From JALHNF01 sp039809305 (GTDB lineage: Bacteria > Patescibacteriota > Minisyncoccia > Phycocordibacterales > UBA5272), in assembly GCA_039809305.1 (NCBI GenBank), contig JBDHUT010000018.1, positions 1-13,401 of the forward strand: DNA of 13,401 nt. Direction: 5' to 3'. The number at the start of each line of letters is the position of its first letter. Position 1 is the first letter of the stretch. Shown here piece by piece: positions 1 through 7,207 of the stretch. The notes beneath the pieces are model-generated. The model did no database searches, was not told the origin of the DNA, and saw only the letters and a list, made by a program, of their open reading frames with translations. Position numbers and translations under genes: made by a program.

Positions 1-1
1 A

Positions 2-3000
2 CAACCACAACCACAACAAACTGTACAAGAGAAAGTGGTAGAAGTAGTTCGTAATGTCTTTGTGCCTGTTGTGCAAGCAGAACAACCATCAGACTCATAC
101 CTCGAATCAATGATTCGTCGTATTGTCCTCGAACTTCTTCCTACTCCGCAAACTATTGTAGTTAAAGGAGAAAAGGGAGACAAAGGAGACAAGGGCGATC
201 CTGGAGTAAGTGGTTCAAACCTTCAAGCGTTTGATGGTATCCAAATGCCATTCTGGAATGGGTATGGTGCAGGGCCTGTGACAGGTGGGGGGACGGTTGT
301 AAACAACTACTACACCGCAACCTCTGGAACATCAACGGTTTCTTCTAATACTCTTACCTTCTCAACAACTACAGGTCTGCTCACAAGTGATGTGGGTGGT
401 GTGATGGCAACGACAACGATAGCTGGTTTTGGAACTAATATCTATAATAGTAATGGAACATTACTCGGGAATCGAATCTTAGACGGATCAGGAAACAGTT
501 TAAGTTTTACTAATCTTGCTCTTGGTATAGGTGGGACTCCGTCTGCTGGTGGAATGTTACACCTTATTCAACAGCCGGGCTACCAAGCTAGGGTTACCTT
601 ACAAAGAACAAATGACAACGATTTCACTACATATACATTCAACGATTCTGCTTTAGCTGAACGTGGTAGTTTCTTTATGACTGGAGGTGCAAACCAAGGA
701 ATGATGGGTCTTGCGCAAAATGATTTTGGTTTTAGAGCGATGGGAGGGAGATTTTTTCTTGGTAGCGGTCCCACTGCCGGAGTTGAACCTGTGGCTGCAA
801 TGGTGGTAAATACAGATCGATCGGTAGGAATAGGTGATGTGGTTGGTTTGGGAAATTCAACCTTATTTTTGGTTGATGACAATACACAGCAAATTATAGT
901 TGACGGCGCGCTTGGTGCTTTTGAAGGCATAAAATATGCTCAAAATTTTTCGGGACAATTTGTAAATCGATCTTTAGTTGACAAAGAGTATGTTGATAAT
1001 CTTGTCGCATCATCATCTTCGTCTACGTTAGTGACGGCAGACAATGGTCTTACGGTTAATCCTGCAAATAACGTACAGCTTGGAGGGGGGTTGATTCAAG
1101 ATACTGTTGTTAATCAAAATGGATTCAATCTTGGTTTTACAGATAATAATTTTTCAGTTCTCAATACTACAAATCAGCCGTACCTTAGCAGTGGCGGCCC
1201 AAGCACATTCGACAGATTCACGGGTGTCGCAAATGTTGTTGGTACACGAAGTATGCTTTCTGGTCTCGTGAATACAGGTGGTATAGATTATCTTACATTT
1301 CGTAATTACTTTGACGATGGGGTAAATCAGACTACTTCATTTTTACATGCACTTGATAATGGTCTCAATTTTGGACATGAATCTGTCGGAGGTACAACGG
1401 TAGTATCTCAGTTTATTGTTGATACGTCAGGAGTGAACTTTCTATCTACACAAGCTGGCTCAAGTGGTGGGGTAAATATACAACCAGGAGGGAGTATTCA
1501 GTTTAATGGAGTCAATGGTGGTAATTCAGGACAGTTTACTATTGATACAACTTCACCTTCATCTGAATGGCGGATTAATGCTGGTGCAAACCAGGCTGGA
1601 ATCACTATCGATCAGTCGACTATTCGCATGCAAACACAAGGATCAAATAGATTTTTTGTTGATTCTGTGGGTGATATTCGAATGCATCAGTATCCAAATA
1701 CACGAGATGATGGAAGTGTGCCTGTAAACATTTTATCAACAGATGCAACGGGGTATGTACAGTCTCGCCCGATTGCCTCCCTACTTGGCGGTGCGTGGCA
1801 GCTTCTTGGTAACACAGGTACGAATGCGGCAGTGAACTTTCTCGGCACAACCGATGCTCAAGATTTAGTATTCAGAACAAATAATGTAGAGCAGTTACGT
1901 ATCACTCAAACAGGAAGATTTCTTGCCCCAAACCTCACAGATAATATTTTTATAGATGGTGGCAATGAGACAATGACAGGTACAAGTAATATTGGAATTG
2001 GTGATGGTGCTGTTGGTCAGAATACCACAGGTACAAGTAACATTGCACTCGGTCAGAATGCGCTCTTGTTTAATACCACCGGTTTTTCAAACATGGCAAT
2101 CGGTCAGGCGACACTCCTCTTTAATAATGGAAATACGAATACGGCAATAGGGCAAGGCGCAGGTATTGTCTCAACAGGAAACAGTAATACCTATATTGGG
2201 TATGGCGCAGGTAATACTCAATCTTCTGGTGACAACAACATCATTATTGGACAACTTGCTAATGCGGGAAACAATACCGGTTCAAATCAATTAAGTATTG
2301 GTAATTGGATTTATGGAGATAATGGAAATATCGGTATTGGTCAACCGCTACCAACAGAACGGCTTGATGTTCTCGGTAATCTTCGCCTTGATGGTGCGTT
2401 CATGCCAGGAAACAATGCGGGAGGTTCAAATCAAGTGCTTCTTTCTCAGGGTGCTGGAGTCGCACCAATCTGGGTTGCCACGTCTTCTCTTGGTTTAGTT
2501 GGTGCGTTAGTGACAGCAGACAATGGTCTTACGGTTAATCCAGCAAATAATGTTCAGCTCGGTGGAAGGCTTCTACAAAATACTTCAATAGAGATAAATG
2601 ATGGTTTCGGAGGATTCTTCTTTGAAGTTGGGCCAAACGCAGGAGAGCCGTTATTTAAAGTAGACAATGGTACACAAACGGCATCACTTGGTGACGATAA
2701 TGGCTGGAGTACAGGCACAGTAATCGAAGCTGATGTTCAGAATAATCAACTACGTTTTTCGACAAATCTTCTTGAGCGGATGCGAATTGATATGAGTGGA
2801 AACATTGGTATTGGAACAACAACACCTTCCGGTATTTTTGTTGTCGCTACAAGTACTGTGTCTTCTCAGCCAAGTATTTTTGTTGATAGTTTGACAGGTA
2901 ATGTTGGTGTTAAGAATCAGAGTCCGCTGGCTGCTTTTCAGGTAAACGCAGGAAATGTAGATGGTTTGCGAGTTGTATCTACGAATTCAGGTTATCTTGA

Positions 3001-4093
3001 GGTTGGTTCAGCTGGCGCGGCTTGGAGGTGGGCTCATAATTATAGTGCCGCTGGAAGATTTGAACTTCTGTATAATCTCGGAACTCTTTTATCATTCAAC
3101 ACGAGTGGTAATATGGCTATTGGCACAGCACCTGTTTCGAATAGATTGTCTGTTAATGGGAATACTGCTATCGGTGGTACAGGCTACTCTGATACTGCAG
3201 CACCTACGAACGGCCTTATTGTACAAGGTAATACAGGTATTGGAACAAACACACCTCTTTTCCTCTTTCATGTTGGATCTAATGCAGTACTTTCCGGCAC
3301 CACCGTCGCCCGCTTCGAAAACGCAGGTGGAACCTGTGATGTTACACCAAACGTAGCAGGAGGTATTACCTGTACTTCAGATCAAAATCTCAAGAAAGAC
3401 ATAGAATCTATCGATCCAATAGACACCCTCACTAAGCTCCTCACTATAGAAGTAAAGAGTTATCGAATGAATGCAGATACTTCTACTTCAACAAAACAAA
3501 CAGGATTCTTAGCCCAACAGCTCGAAACCCAATTTCCAGGCCTTGTTCTTACTAGTATTGAAGGTACCAAGTCGGTCTCATATGCAGGTATGGCCCCTAT
3601 CCTTACTCAAGCTATTCAAACTCTCTACAAGTTCATGACAGACATTGGGGTAGTGGTGGAGAATGGGGTGGCGAAGGTGAATGAGTTCATTTCAAACCGT
3701 GTACATACTAAGGAATTGTGTATCGGAGAAGATGGAAATGAAACATGTATTACTAAAGGACAACTCGACGCACTTCTTTCAGGACAAGGTGTCGCGGCGG
3801 CTCCAGCCTCTGGAATTAATGATGGTTCACAAGGGGGATCTCAAGGACAAAGCGGAACAAGTACAGACCCTGTGGCTAGCAGTACTGACCCTGTAATTGA
3901 TCCAAATCCCGTCGACCCAACCCCGGTTGACCCCACTCCTGAAGAGCCAACTGATCCAGTAGTTGACCCAACACCTGTAGACCCTACTCCCGTTGAGGAA
4001 ACCCCTGTTGACCCTGCTCCTGTAGAGCCCACCCCAACAGAAGAGCCTCCTGTTGTCGACCCAATCCCTACAGATCCTGCACCAACAGAGTAA
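2..4093 (+). CDS. Large fibre-like surface protein with C-terminal Peptidase S74 domain (5' end outside window)
   Basis: The frame is open from base 2, reading a Gln/Pro-rich stretch, so the gene very probably starts upstream. The GTG at 35 is an internal Val codon or at best an alternative start; residue numbers here count from it. In order: Gly-X-Y collagen-like triplets (45-60); long Gly/Asn/Thr-rich beta-type sequence; a 20-residue motif present twice (332-351, 825-844); about seven 16-17-residue YadA-like repeats (651-769); several 'NIGIGT..P' and 'L.V.GN' units (about 930-1090); and a Peptidase S74 domain starting at Ser1115-Asp1116 with Lys1120. S74 domains are intramolecular chaperones that trimerise phage tailspikes and fibres and then cut themselves off. 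After it come a helical stretch, a Cys1229/Cys1238 pair and a Pro/Asp/Thr-rich tail (1278-1352). No membrane segment is visible. I infer a trimeric exported fibre or adhesin; a prophage tail fibre is less likely because no phage genes are nearby. The domain calls are firm and the role is not. Confidence 0.9.
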   Translation, partial: QPQPQQTVQEKVVEVVRNVFVPVVQAEQPSDSYLESMIRRIVLELLPTPQTIVVKGEKGDKGDKGDPGVSGSNLQAFDGIQMPFWNGYGAGPVTGGGTVVNNYYTATSGTSTVSSNTLTFSTTTGLLTSDVGGVMATTTIAGFGTNIYNSNGTLLGNRILDGSGNSLSFTNLALGIGGTPSAGGMLHLIQQPGYQARVTLQRTNDNDFTTYTFNDSALAERGSFFMTGGANQGMMGLAQNDFGFRAMGGRFFLGSGPTAGVEPVAAMVVNTDRSVGIGDVVGLGNSTLFLVDDNTQQIIVDGALGAFEGIKYAQNFSGQFVNRSLVDKEYVDNLVASSSSSTLVTADNGLTVNPANNVQLGGGLIQDTVVNQNGFNLGFTDNNFSVLNTTNQPYLSSGGPSTFDRFTGVANVVGTRSMLSGLVNTGGIDYLTFRNYFDDGVNQTTSFLHALDNGLNFGHESVGGTTVVSQFIVDTSGVNFLSTQAGSSGGVNIQPGGSIQFNGVNGGNSGQFTIDTTSPSSEWRINAGANQAGITIDQSTIRMQTQGSNRFFVDSVGDIRMHQYPNTRDDGSVPVNILSTDATGYVQSRPIASLLGGAWQLLGNTGTNAAVNFLGTTDAQDLVFRTNNVEQLRITQTGRFLAPNLTDNIFIDGGNETMTGTSNIGIGDGAVGQNTTGTSNIALGQNALLFNTTGFSNMAIGQATLLFNNGNTNTAIGQGAGIVSTGNSNTYIGYGAGNTQSSGDNNIIIGQLANAGNNTGSNQLSIGNWIYGDNGNIGIGQPLPTERLDVLGNLRLDGAFMPGNNAGGSNQVLLSQGAGVAPIWVATSSLGLVGALVTADNGLTVNPANNVQLGGRLLQNTSIEINDGFGGFFFEVGPNAGEPLFKVDNGTQTASLGDDNGWSTGTVIEADVQNNQLRFSTNLLERMRIDMSGNIGIGTTTPSGIFVVATSTVSSQPSIFVDSLTGNVGVKNQSPLAAFQVNAGNVDGLRVVSTNSGYLEVGSAGAAWRWAHNYSAAGRFELLYNLGTLLSFNTSGNMAIGTAPVSNRLSVNGNTAIGGTGYSDTAAPTNGLIVQGNTGIGTNTPLFLFHVGSNAVLSGTTVARFENAGGTCDVTPNVAGGITCTSDQNLKKDIESIDPIDTLTKLLTIEVKSYRMNADTSTSTKQTGFLAQQLETQFPGLVLTSIEGTKSVSYAGMAPILTQAIQTLYKFMTDIGVVVENGVAKVNEFISNRVHTKELCIGEDGNETCITKGQLDALLSGQGVAAAPASGINDGSQGGSQGQSGTSTDPVASSTDPVIDPNPVDPTPVDPTPEEPTDPVVDPTPVDPTPVEETPVDPAPVEPTPTEEPPVVDPIPTDPAPTE
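167..214 (+). repeat. Collagen-like Gly-X-Y stretch in the fibre gene
   Basis: Residues 45-60 place Gly at every third position, with charged X and Y residues (GEKGDKGDKGDPG). Short GXY runs commonly form trimeric stalks in bacterial and phage fibres. A trimeric stalk agrees with the S74 trimerisation domain at the other end of the protein. Confidence 0.8.
1027..1086 (+). repeat. Copy 1 of a 60-bp internal repeat of the fibre gene
   Basis: It encodes the 20-residue motif at 332-351 (core TADNGLTVNPANNVQLGG). It matches 2506-2565 with about seven base differences in 60. Most differences fall at third codon positions, so the protein motif is conserved. Confidence 0.9.
1985..2341 (+). repeat. 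Array of about seven 16-17-residue YadA-like head repeats
   Basis: Residues 651-769 repeat a pattern of Asn, two variable residues, Ile or Leu, then Gly (SNIGIG, SNIALG, SNMAIG, TNTAIG, SNTYIG, NNIIIG, NQLSIG). The spacing is 17, 17, 16, 16, 17 and 17 residues. This resembles the left-handed beta-roll head repeats of trimeric autotransporter adhesins such as YadA, which are usually about 14 residues long. The repeats differ at the DNA level, so this is an old array, not a recent expansion. Confidence 0.8.
2506..2565 (+). repeat. Copy 2 of the 60-bp internal repeat of the fibre gene
   Basis: It encodes residues 825-844, the same 20-residue motif as 332-351. Each copy is followed by a different beta-rich segment, so the motif seems to head two successive shaft modules of about 490 residues. 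Confidence 0.9.
3866..4090 (+). repeat. Pro/Asp/Thr-rich low-complexity tail of the fibre protein
   Basis: Residues 1278-1352 are built from irregular DPTPV, DPVVDP and EEP units. The tail is strongly acidic and extended, and lies beyond the S74 domain where such proteins normally end. It shows no LPXTG motif and no hydrophobic anchor. Confidence 0.85.
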
Positions 4094-4120
4094 TTTCTCT
4101 AAAAATCACCATTGTAGTCG

Positions 4121-4148
4121 TTGACTTCTAGCTCTTTTCCTGTACAAT
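4121..4148 (+). promoter_or_regulatory. Sigma-70-type promoter of the tuf-rplX operon
   Basis: TTGACT (4121-4126) and TACAAT (4143-4148) are separated by 16 bases, so transcription should start near 4155. This gives a leader of roughly 97 bases before tuf. No convincing terminator lies between the fibre stop at 4093 and this promoter, so read-through from upstream is possible. I see no strong hairpin or riboswitch in the leader, whose last 50 bases are AT-rich. Confidence 0.75.
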
Positions 4149-4251
4149 TGTCCCCATCGCGTTATATGCGTGTTTTTGCGTCCACATTCGAATAGATGAG
4201 TGTGCGGCTAGCTTAAAATTAATAGGTTTAATAAAAACAAAATAGTACATT

Positions 4252-5442
4252 ATGGCAGAATTCAACCGATCAAAACCACACTTAAATGTGGGAACAATTG
4301 GCCACGTAGACCACGGAAAGACTACTCTTACCGCGGCTATTCTTAACGTTCTTGGACTTGCTGGTAATACAGTAAAGCTTCGAGGAATTGACGAAATTGA
4401 CAAAGCTCCAGAGGAAAAAGCGCGTGGTATTACCATTTCGCTTTCTCACAACGAGTACGAGACAGCATCTCGACACTATGCACACATCGACGCTCCAGGT
4501 CACGCCGACTATATCAAAAACATGATTACTGGTGCGGCTCAAATGGACGGTGCGATTTTGGTTTGTGCGGCAACTGACGGACCAATGCCACAGACACGAG
4601 AACACATTCTCCTTGCTAAGCAGGTAGGTGTGCCTAAGATGGTGGTATTCCTTAACAAGTGTGACATGGTTGACGATGAAGAAATGATCATGCTTGTGGA
4701 AGAAGAAATCCGAGAACTCCTTACAAAGCAGGGATTTGATGGAGCAAATACTCCTATCATCCGAGGTTCGGGTCTCAAGGCTCTTGAAGCAAAGGATATT
4801 AATGATCCTTGGGCTCAAAAAGTTTTGGAACTTATGAACGCTGTTGATACATGGATTCCGGTACCAGAACGAGACACAACAAAACCATTCCTTATGCCAG
4901 TAGAAGACATCTTCACTATTGAAGGTCGTGGAACTGTGGTAACAGGAAAGATTGAGCGTGGTATCGTAAAAGTTGGTGAGGAAATCGAAATCGTTGGTCT
5001 TAAAGATACAGCAAAAACAACAGTTACAGGTATTGAAATGTTCAACAAAACTTTGAACGAAGGTATGGCAGGTGACAACGCCGGCATCCTCCTTCGAGGT
5101 GCAAAGAAAGAAGATATTACTCGTGGTCAAGTACTTGCAAAACCAGGTACAGTAAAACCTCACACAGACTTCGAATGTGAAGTGTATATCCTTAAAAAGG
5201 AAGAAGGTGGACGACATACTCCATTCTTCAATGGTTATAAGCCTCAGTTCTACGTTCGAACAACAGACGTAACAGGAGACGTAACACTCGCTGCTGGTAC
5301 AGAAATGGTTATGCCAGGCGACAATGTTAAGTTTACAGTTAAACTAGTTGCTCCAATTGCTCTTGAAGAACAGCAACGATTTGCTATCCGAGAAGGTGGC
5401 CGAACAGTAGGTGCTGGTGTGGTAACAAAAATTATTGCCTAA
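4252..5442 (+). CDS. tuf: Translation elongation factor EF-Tu
   Basis: EF-Tu is the GTPase that carries aminoacyl-tRNA to the ribosomal A site in the cytoplasm. The 396-residue length is normal. The G domain has the P-loop GHVDHGKTT (residues 18-26), switch I ending in RGITI, the G3 motif as DAPGH, G4 as NKCD, and G5 as SGL where most EF-Tu proteins have SAL. Domains II and III are complete, through the conserved FAIREGGRTVGAG near the C terminus. The start is the first ATG after the promoter and gives the usual 'MA.F.R.KPH' beginning; no Shine-Dalgarno sequence precedes it. It is the first gene of the operon and sits directly before rpsJ without fusA, rpsG or rpsL upstream. Arginine is encoded by CGA in 13 of 17 positions and by CGT in the other four, which is unusual for so highly expressed a gene. 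Confidence 0.98.
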   Translation: MAEFNRSKPHLNVGTIGHVDHGKTTLTAAILNVLGLAGNTVKLRGIDEIDKAPEEKARGITISLSHNEYETASRHYAHIDAPGHADYIKNMITGAAQMDGAILVCAATDGPMPQTREHILLAKQVGVPKMVVFLNKCDMVDDEEMIMLVEEEIRELLTKQGFDGANTPIIRGSGLKALEAKDINDPWAQKVLELMNAVDTWIPVPERDTTKPFLMPVEDIFTIEGRGTVVTGKIERGIVKVGEEIEIVGLKDTAKTTVTGIEMFNKTLNEGMAGDNAGILLRGAKKEDITRGQVLAKPGTVKPHTDFECEVYILKKEEGGRHTPFFNGYKPQFYVRTTDVTGDVTLAAGTEMVMPGDNVKFTVKLVAPIALEEQQRFAIREGGRTVGAGVVTKIIA

Positions 5443-5445
5443 CCC

Positions 5446-5490
5446 AAAACGAAACGTTTTGAAAAGATATTCTTTTCAAAATAACGTTCG
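5446..5490 (+). promoter_or_regulatory. Hairpin region between tuf and rpsJ, with two competing stems
   Basis: A perfect 10-bp stem pairs 5457-5466 with 5472-5481 around a 5-base loop. Flanking bases 5450-5456 and 5485-5490 can extend it imperfectly. A smaller 6-bp stem (AAAACG 5446-5451 with CGTTTT 5455-5460) shares bases 5457-5460 with the longer one, so the two exclude each other. No T-run follows, so this is not an ordinary intrinsic terminator. It may be an mRNA processing or attenuation element at the S10 leader position. The structure is seen; the function is inferred. Confidence 0.6.
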
Positions 5491-5502
5491 CACTCTTGTA
5501 CT

Positions 5503-5865
5503 ATGACAGTCACAGCAAAAACAGCTACTCCAAAAGTAAAATCACCAAAAATTGGTGAAGAGAACAAGCTGCGCATTCGACTTCGAGCGTACGAGCACAA
5601 GATTCTTGATATGTCTATAAAGCAAATCATGGATGTTGCTGAGCGTTATGAAGCTAAAGTACTTGGCCCTGTGCCACTTCCAACAGATATTAAGAAGTAC
5701 ACAGTAAACCGAGCTACTTTCGTGTATAAAAATGCACGTGAGCAATTCGAAATGCGTATTCACAAGCGAATGCTTGATATCGTAAACCCTTCACAAAAAC
5801 TTGTTGAAGCACTTACGAACCTTACACTTCCATCGGGCGTTGATATCGATGTGAAGATGATGTAA
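5503..5865 (+). CDS. rpsJ: 30S ribosomal protein S10
   Basis: S10 is a small-subunit head protein and also, as NusE, a transcription antitermination factor. The 120-residue product has the family core from about residue 22 (KLRIRLRAYEH, then the GPVPLPT loop near residue 56 and the conserved C-terminal half), ending in VDIDVKMM. S10 is usually about 103 residues, so it carries an N-terminal extension of about 18 residues rich in Thr, Lys and Pro. The ATG at 5503 is the only one upstream of the core in this frame. It follows tuf by 60 bases containing a hairpin, and rplC follows after 62 bases. Confidence 0.96.
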   Translation: MTVTAKTATPKVKSPKIGEENKLRIRLRAYEHKILDMSIKQIMDVAERYEAKVLGPVPLPTDIKKYTVNRATFVYKNAREQFEMRIHKRMLDIVNPSQKLVEALTNLTLPSGVDIDVKMM

Positions 5866-5896
5866 GAACGACCATTACAAACCTATTAATTCGTAT

Positions 5897-5916
5897 GAAC
5901 CGCCATTGCGCGGTTC
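5897..5916 (+). promoter_or_regulatory. Small hairpin just before rplC
   Basis: GAACCGC (5897-5903) pairs perfectly with GCGGTTC (5910-5916) around a 6-base loop. It ends 11 bases before the rplC ATG in a 62-base gap. No T-run follows. It may set ribosome access or mRNA stability; only the inverted repeat is certain. Confidence 0.5.
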
Positions 5917-5927
5917 CTCTGCGCTAT

Positions 5928-6539
5928 ATGAAATTCTTACTTTCTAAAAAAATGCATATGACACAGTTCTATGATTCTCATGGAACTGCGTTTCCCGCCA
6001 CTGTTCTTACAGTAGATAATAACCTTGTAACTGCAATTCGAACTGTTGAAAAAAATGGTTACTCTGCTGTGCAAGTTGCTTCGTTTGAAAAACGAGCAAA
6101 AAATACCTCAAAAGCTGCTCTCGGTACTACGGGAGGGAAGGCGTATGAGCGTGTACAAGAATTCCGAGTCGACGCGCCGGCGGTTAATGTTGGTGATGTT
6201 ATTACAGTAGATACATTTGCCCCAGGCGATGTTATTACCGCGACTGGTATTTCAAAAGGAAAAGGTTTTCAAGGTGTTGTAAAACGCCATGGATTCAAAG
6301 GTGGTCGCCGAAGTCATGGTCAGAAACACTCTGAACGTGAACCCGGTTCTATTGGTGGTGGTGGACGAGCAGGTGGGCGTGTTGCTAAAGGCATGCGCAT
6401 GGCCGGCAGAATGGGTGGCGATCGAGTCACCATTAAAAACCTCACAGTTCTTGCAACTGACAAAGAAAATGGCGTCCTTCTCATAAAAGGAGCTGTTCCT
6501 GGAAAACGAGGAGATATTATCGAACTTCGATCACTATAA
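5928..6539 (+). CDS. rplC: 50S ribosomal protein L3
   Basis: L3 is a primary 23S rRNA-binding protein whose long loop reaches towards the peptidyl transferase centre. I chose the ATG at 5928 because it gives the family start (MKFLLSKKMHMTQFYD), 203 residues against about 209 in E. coli. The in-frame ATG at 5895 would add 11 atypical residues that run through the hairpin. The GFKGGRRSHGQKH and REPGSIG segments and the MAGRMGGDRVTIKN segment are typical of the family. The loop between them reads GGGGRAGGRVAKG, Gly/Arg-rich, and by eye lacks the glutamine that is methylated in E. coli (Gln150). It is followed four bases later by rplD. Confidence 0.96.
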   Translation: MKFLLSKKMHMTQFYDSHGTAFPATVLTVDNNLVTAIRTVEKNGYSAVQVASFEKRAKNTSKAALGTTGGKAYERVQEFRVDAPAVNVGDVITVDTFAPGDVITATGISKGKGFQGVVKRHGFKGGRRSHGQKHSEREPGSIGGGGRAGGRVAKGMRMAGRMGGDRVTIKNLTVLATDKENGVLLIKGAVPGKRGDIIELRSL

Positions 6540-6543
6540 TTGT

Positions 6544-7206
6544 ATGGAAAAAACACTATATTCAATAAAAGGAACGAAGGCAGGTAGTATTACACTTCCA
6601 ACTTCACTCTTCGAAGCAAAATGGAATGCTGACCTTGTTCATCAGGTTATTACTTCGATGGAATCAAATCAGCGTGCTAATACTGCTCACACAAAAAATC
6701 GTGGTGAGGTAGAAGGTTCACGGGCGAAACCATGGAAACAAAAAGGTACCGGACGAGCTCGTCATGGTGACAAGCGTTCTCCAATTTGGAAAGGTGGTGG
6801 TGTAACACATGGTCCTCGAAATGATCGAAATTATAAAAAGGTGATTACTGCTGCAATGAAAAATGCCGCACTTGCCAGTGTGCTCTCAAAAAAGACACAG
6901 GCGGATAAGGTACTTTTCACTGAAAAAGTTGCTCTTACTGAAGCAAAAACGAAAGATGCGGCAACAATTCTTTCTACGCTTTCAAAAATTGATGGAGCAA
7001 AAGATATTACACGAAAAGATGCTCGGGTGTGCCTTGTGGTTGCCGAAGCACCACGTGCACTTGTGAATAGTTTCCGAAATATTCCACAAGTAACACTTGT
7101 GTCGGCACGACAATTGTCACCACAAGATATCGTTATGAGTCGATACGTTATCGTAACTGATGCAGAGGCTGCAGTTGGTGTATTACAAGCTCGAATTGAA
7201 AAATAA
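6544..7206 (+). CDS. rplD: 50S ribosomal protein L4
   Basis: L4 binds 23S rRNA and its extended loop lines the peptide exit tunnel; in E. coli it also represses the S10 operon. The 220-residue length is slightly above the usual 200-206. The diagnostic loop is intact at about residues 60-95: KPWKQKGTGRARHG followed by RSP.WKGGGV.HGPR. The C-terminal alpha/beta domain is recognisable up to the position after SPQDIV. The ATG at 6544 lies four bases after the rplC stop, with no Shine-Dalgarno, and rplW begins one base after this stop, which favours translational coupling. Confidence 0.96.
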   Translation: MEKTLYSIKGTKAGSITLPTSLFEAKWNADLVHQVITSMESNQRANTAHTKNRGEVEGSRAKPWKQKGTGRARHGDKRSPIWKGGGVTHGPRNDRNYKKVITAAMKNAALASVLSKKTQADKVLFTEKVALTEAKTKDAATILSTLSKIDGAKDITRKDARVCLVVAEAPRALVNSFRNIPQVTLVSARQLSPQDIVMSRYVIVTDAEAAVGVLQARIEK

Positions 7207-7207
7207 T

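Noticed and set aside
35..37. GTG as the true start of the fibre gene
   Set aside because: The frame is open upstream to the window edge with a plausible Gln/Pro-rich sequence, and no promoter, leader or signal peptide is present at the GTG.
3841..4032. Antisense ORF reading repeated GSTG units
   Set aside because: It is the complement of the Pro/Asp/Thr repeats of the fibre tail, a by-product of low complexity.
4087..4100. Terminator after the fibre gene
   Set aside because: Only a 4-bp AGAG/CTCT pairing is present, too weak and without a proper T-run.
4282..5217. Long antisense ORF of 311 codons opposite tuf
   Set aside because: It mirrors the codon pattern of tuf, its translation is Cys/Phe/Ser-rich without any family resemblance, and EF-Tu is certain on the other strand.
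5895..5927. Upstream in-frame ATG for rplC
   Set aside because: It would add 11 residues unlike L3 and translate through the hairpin; the ATG at 5928 gives the family start.
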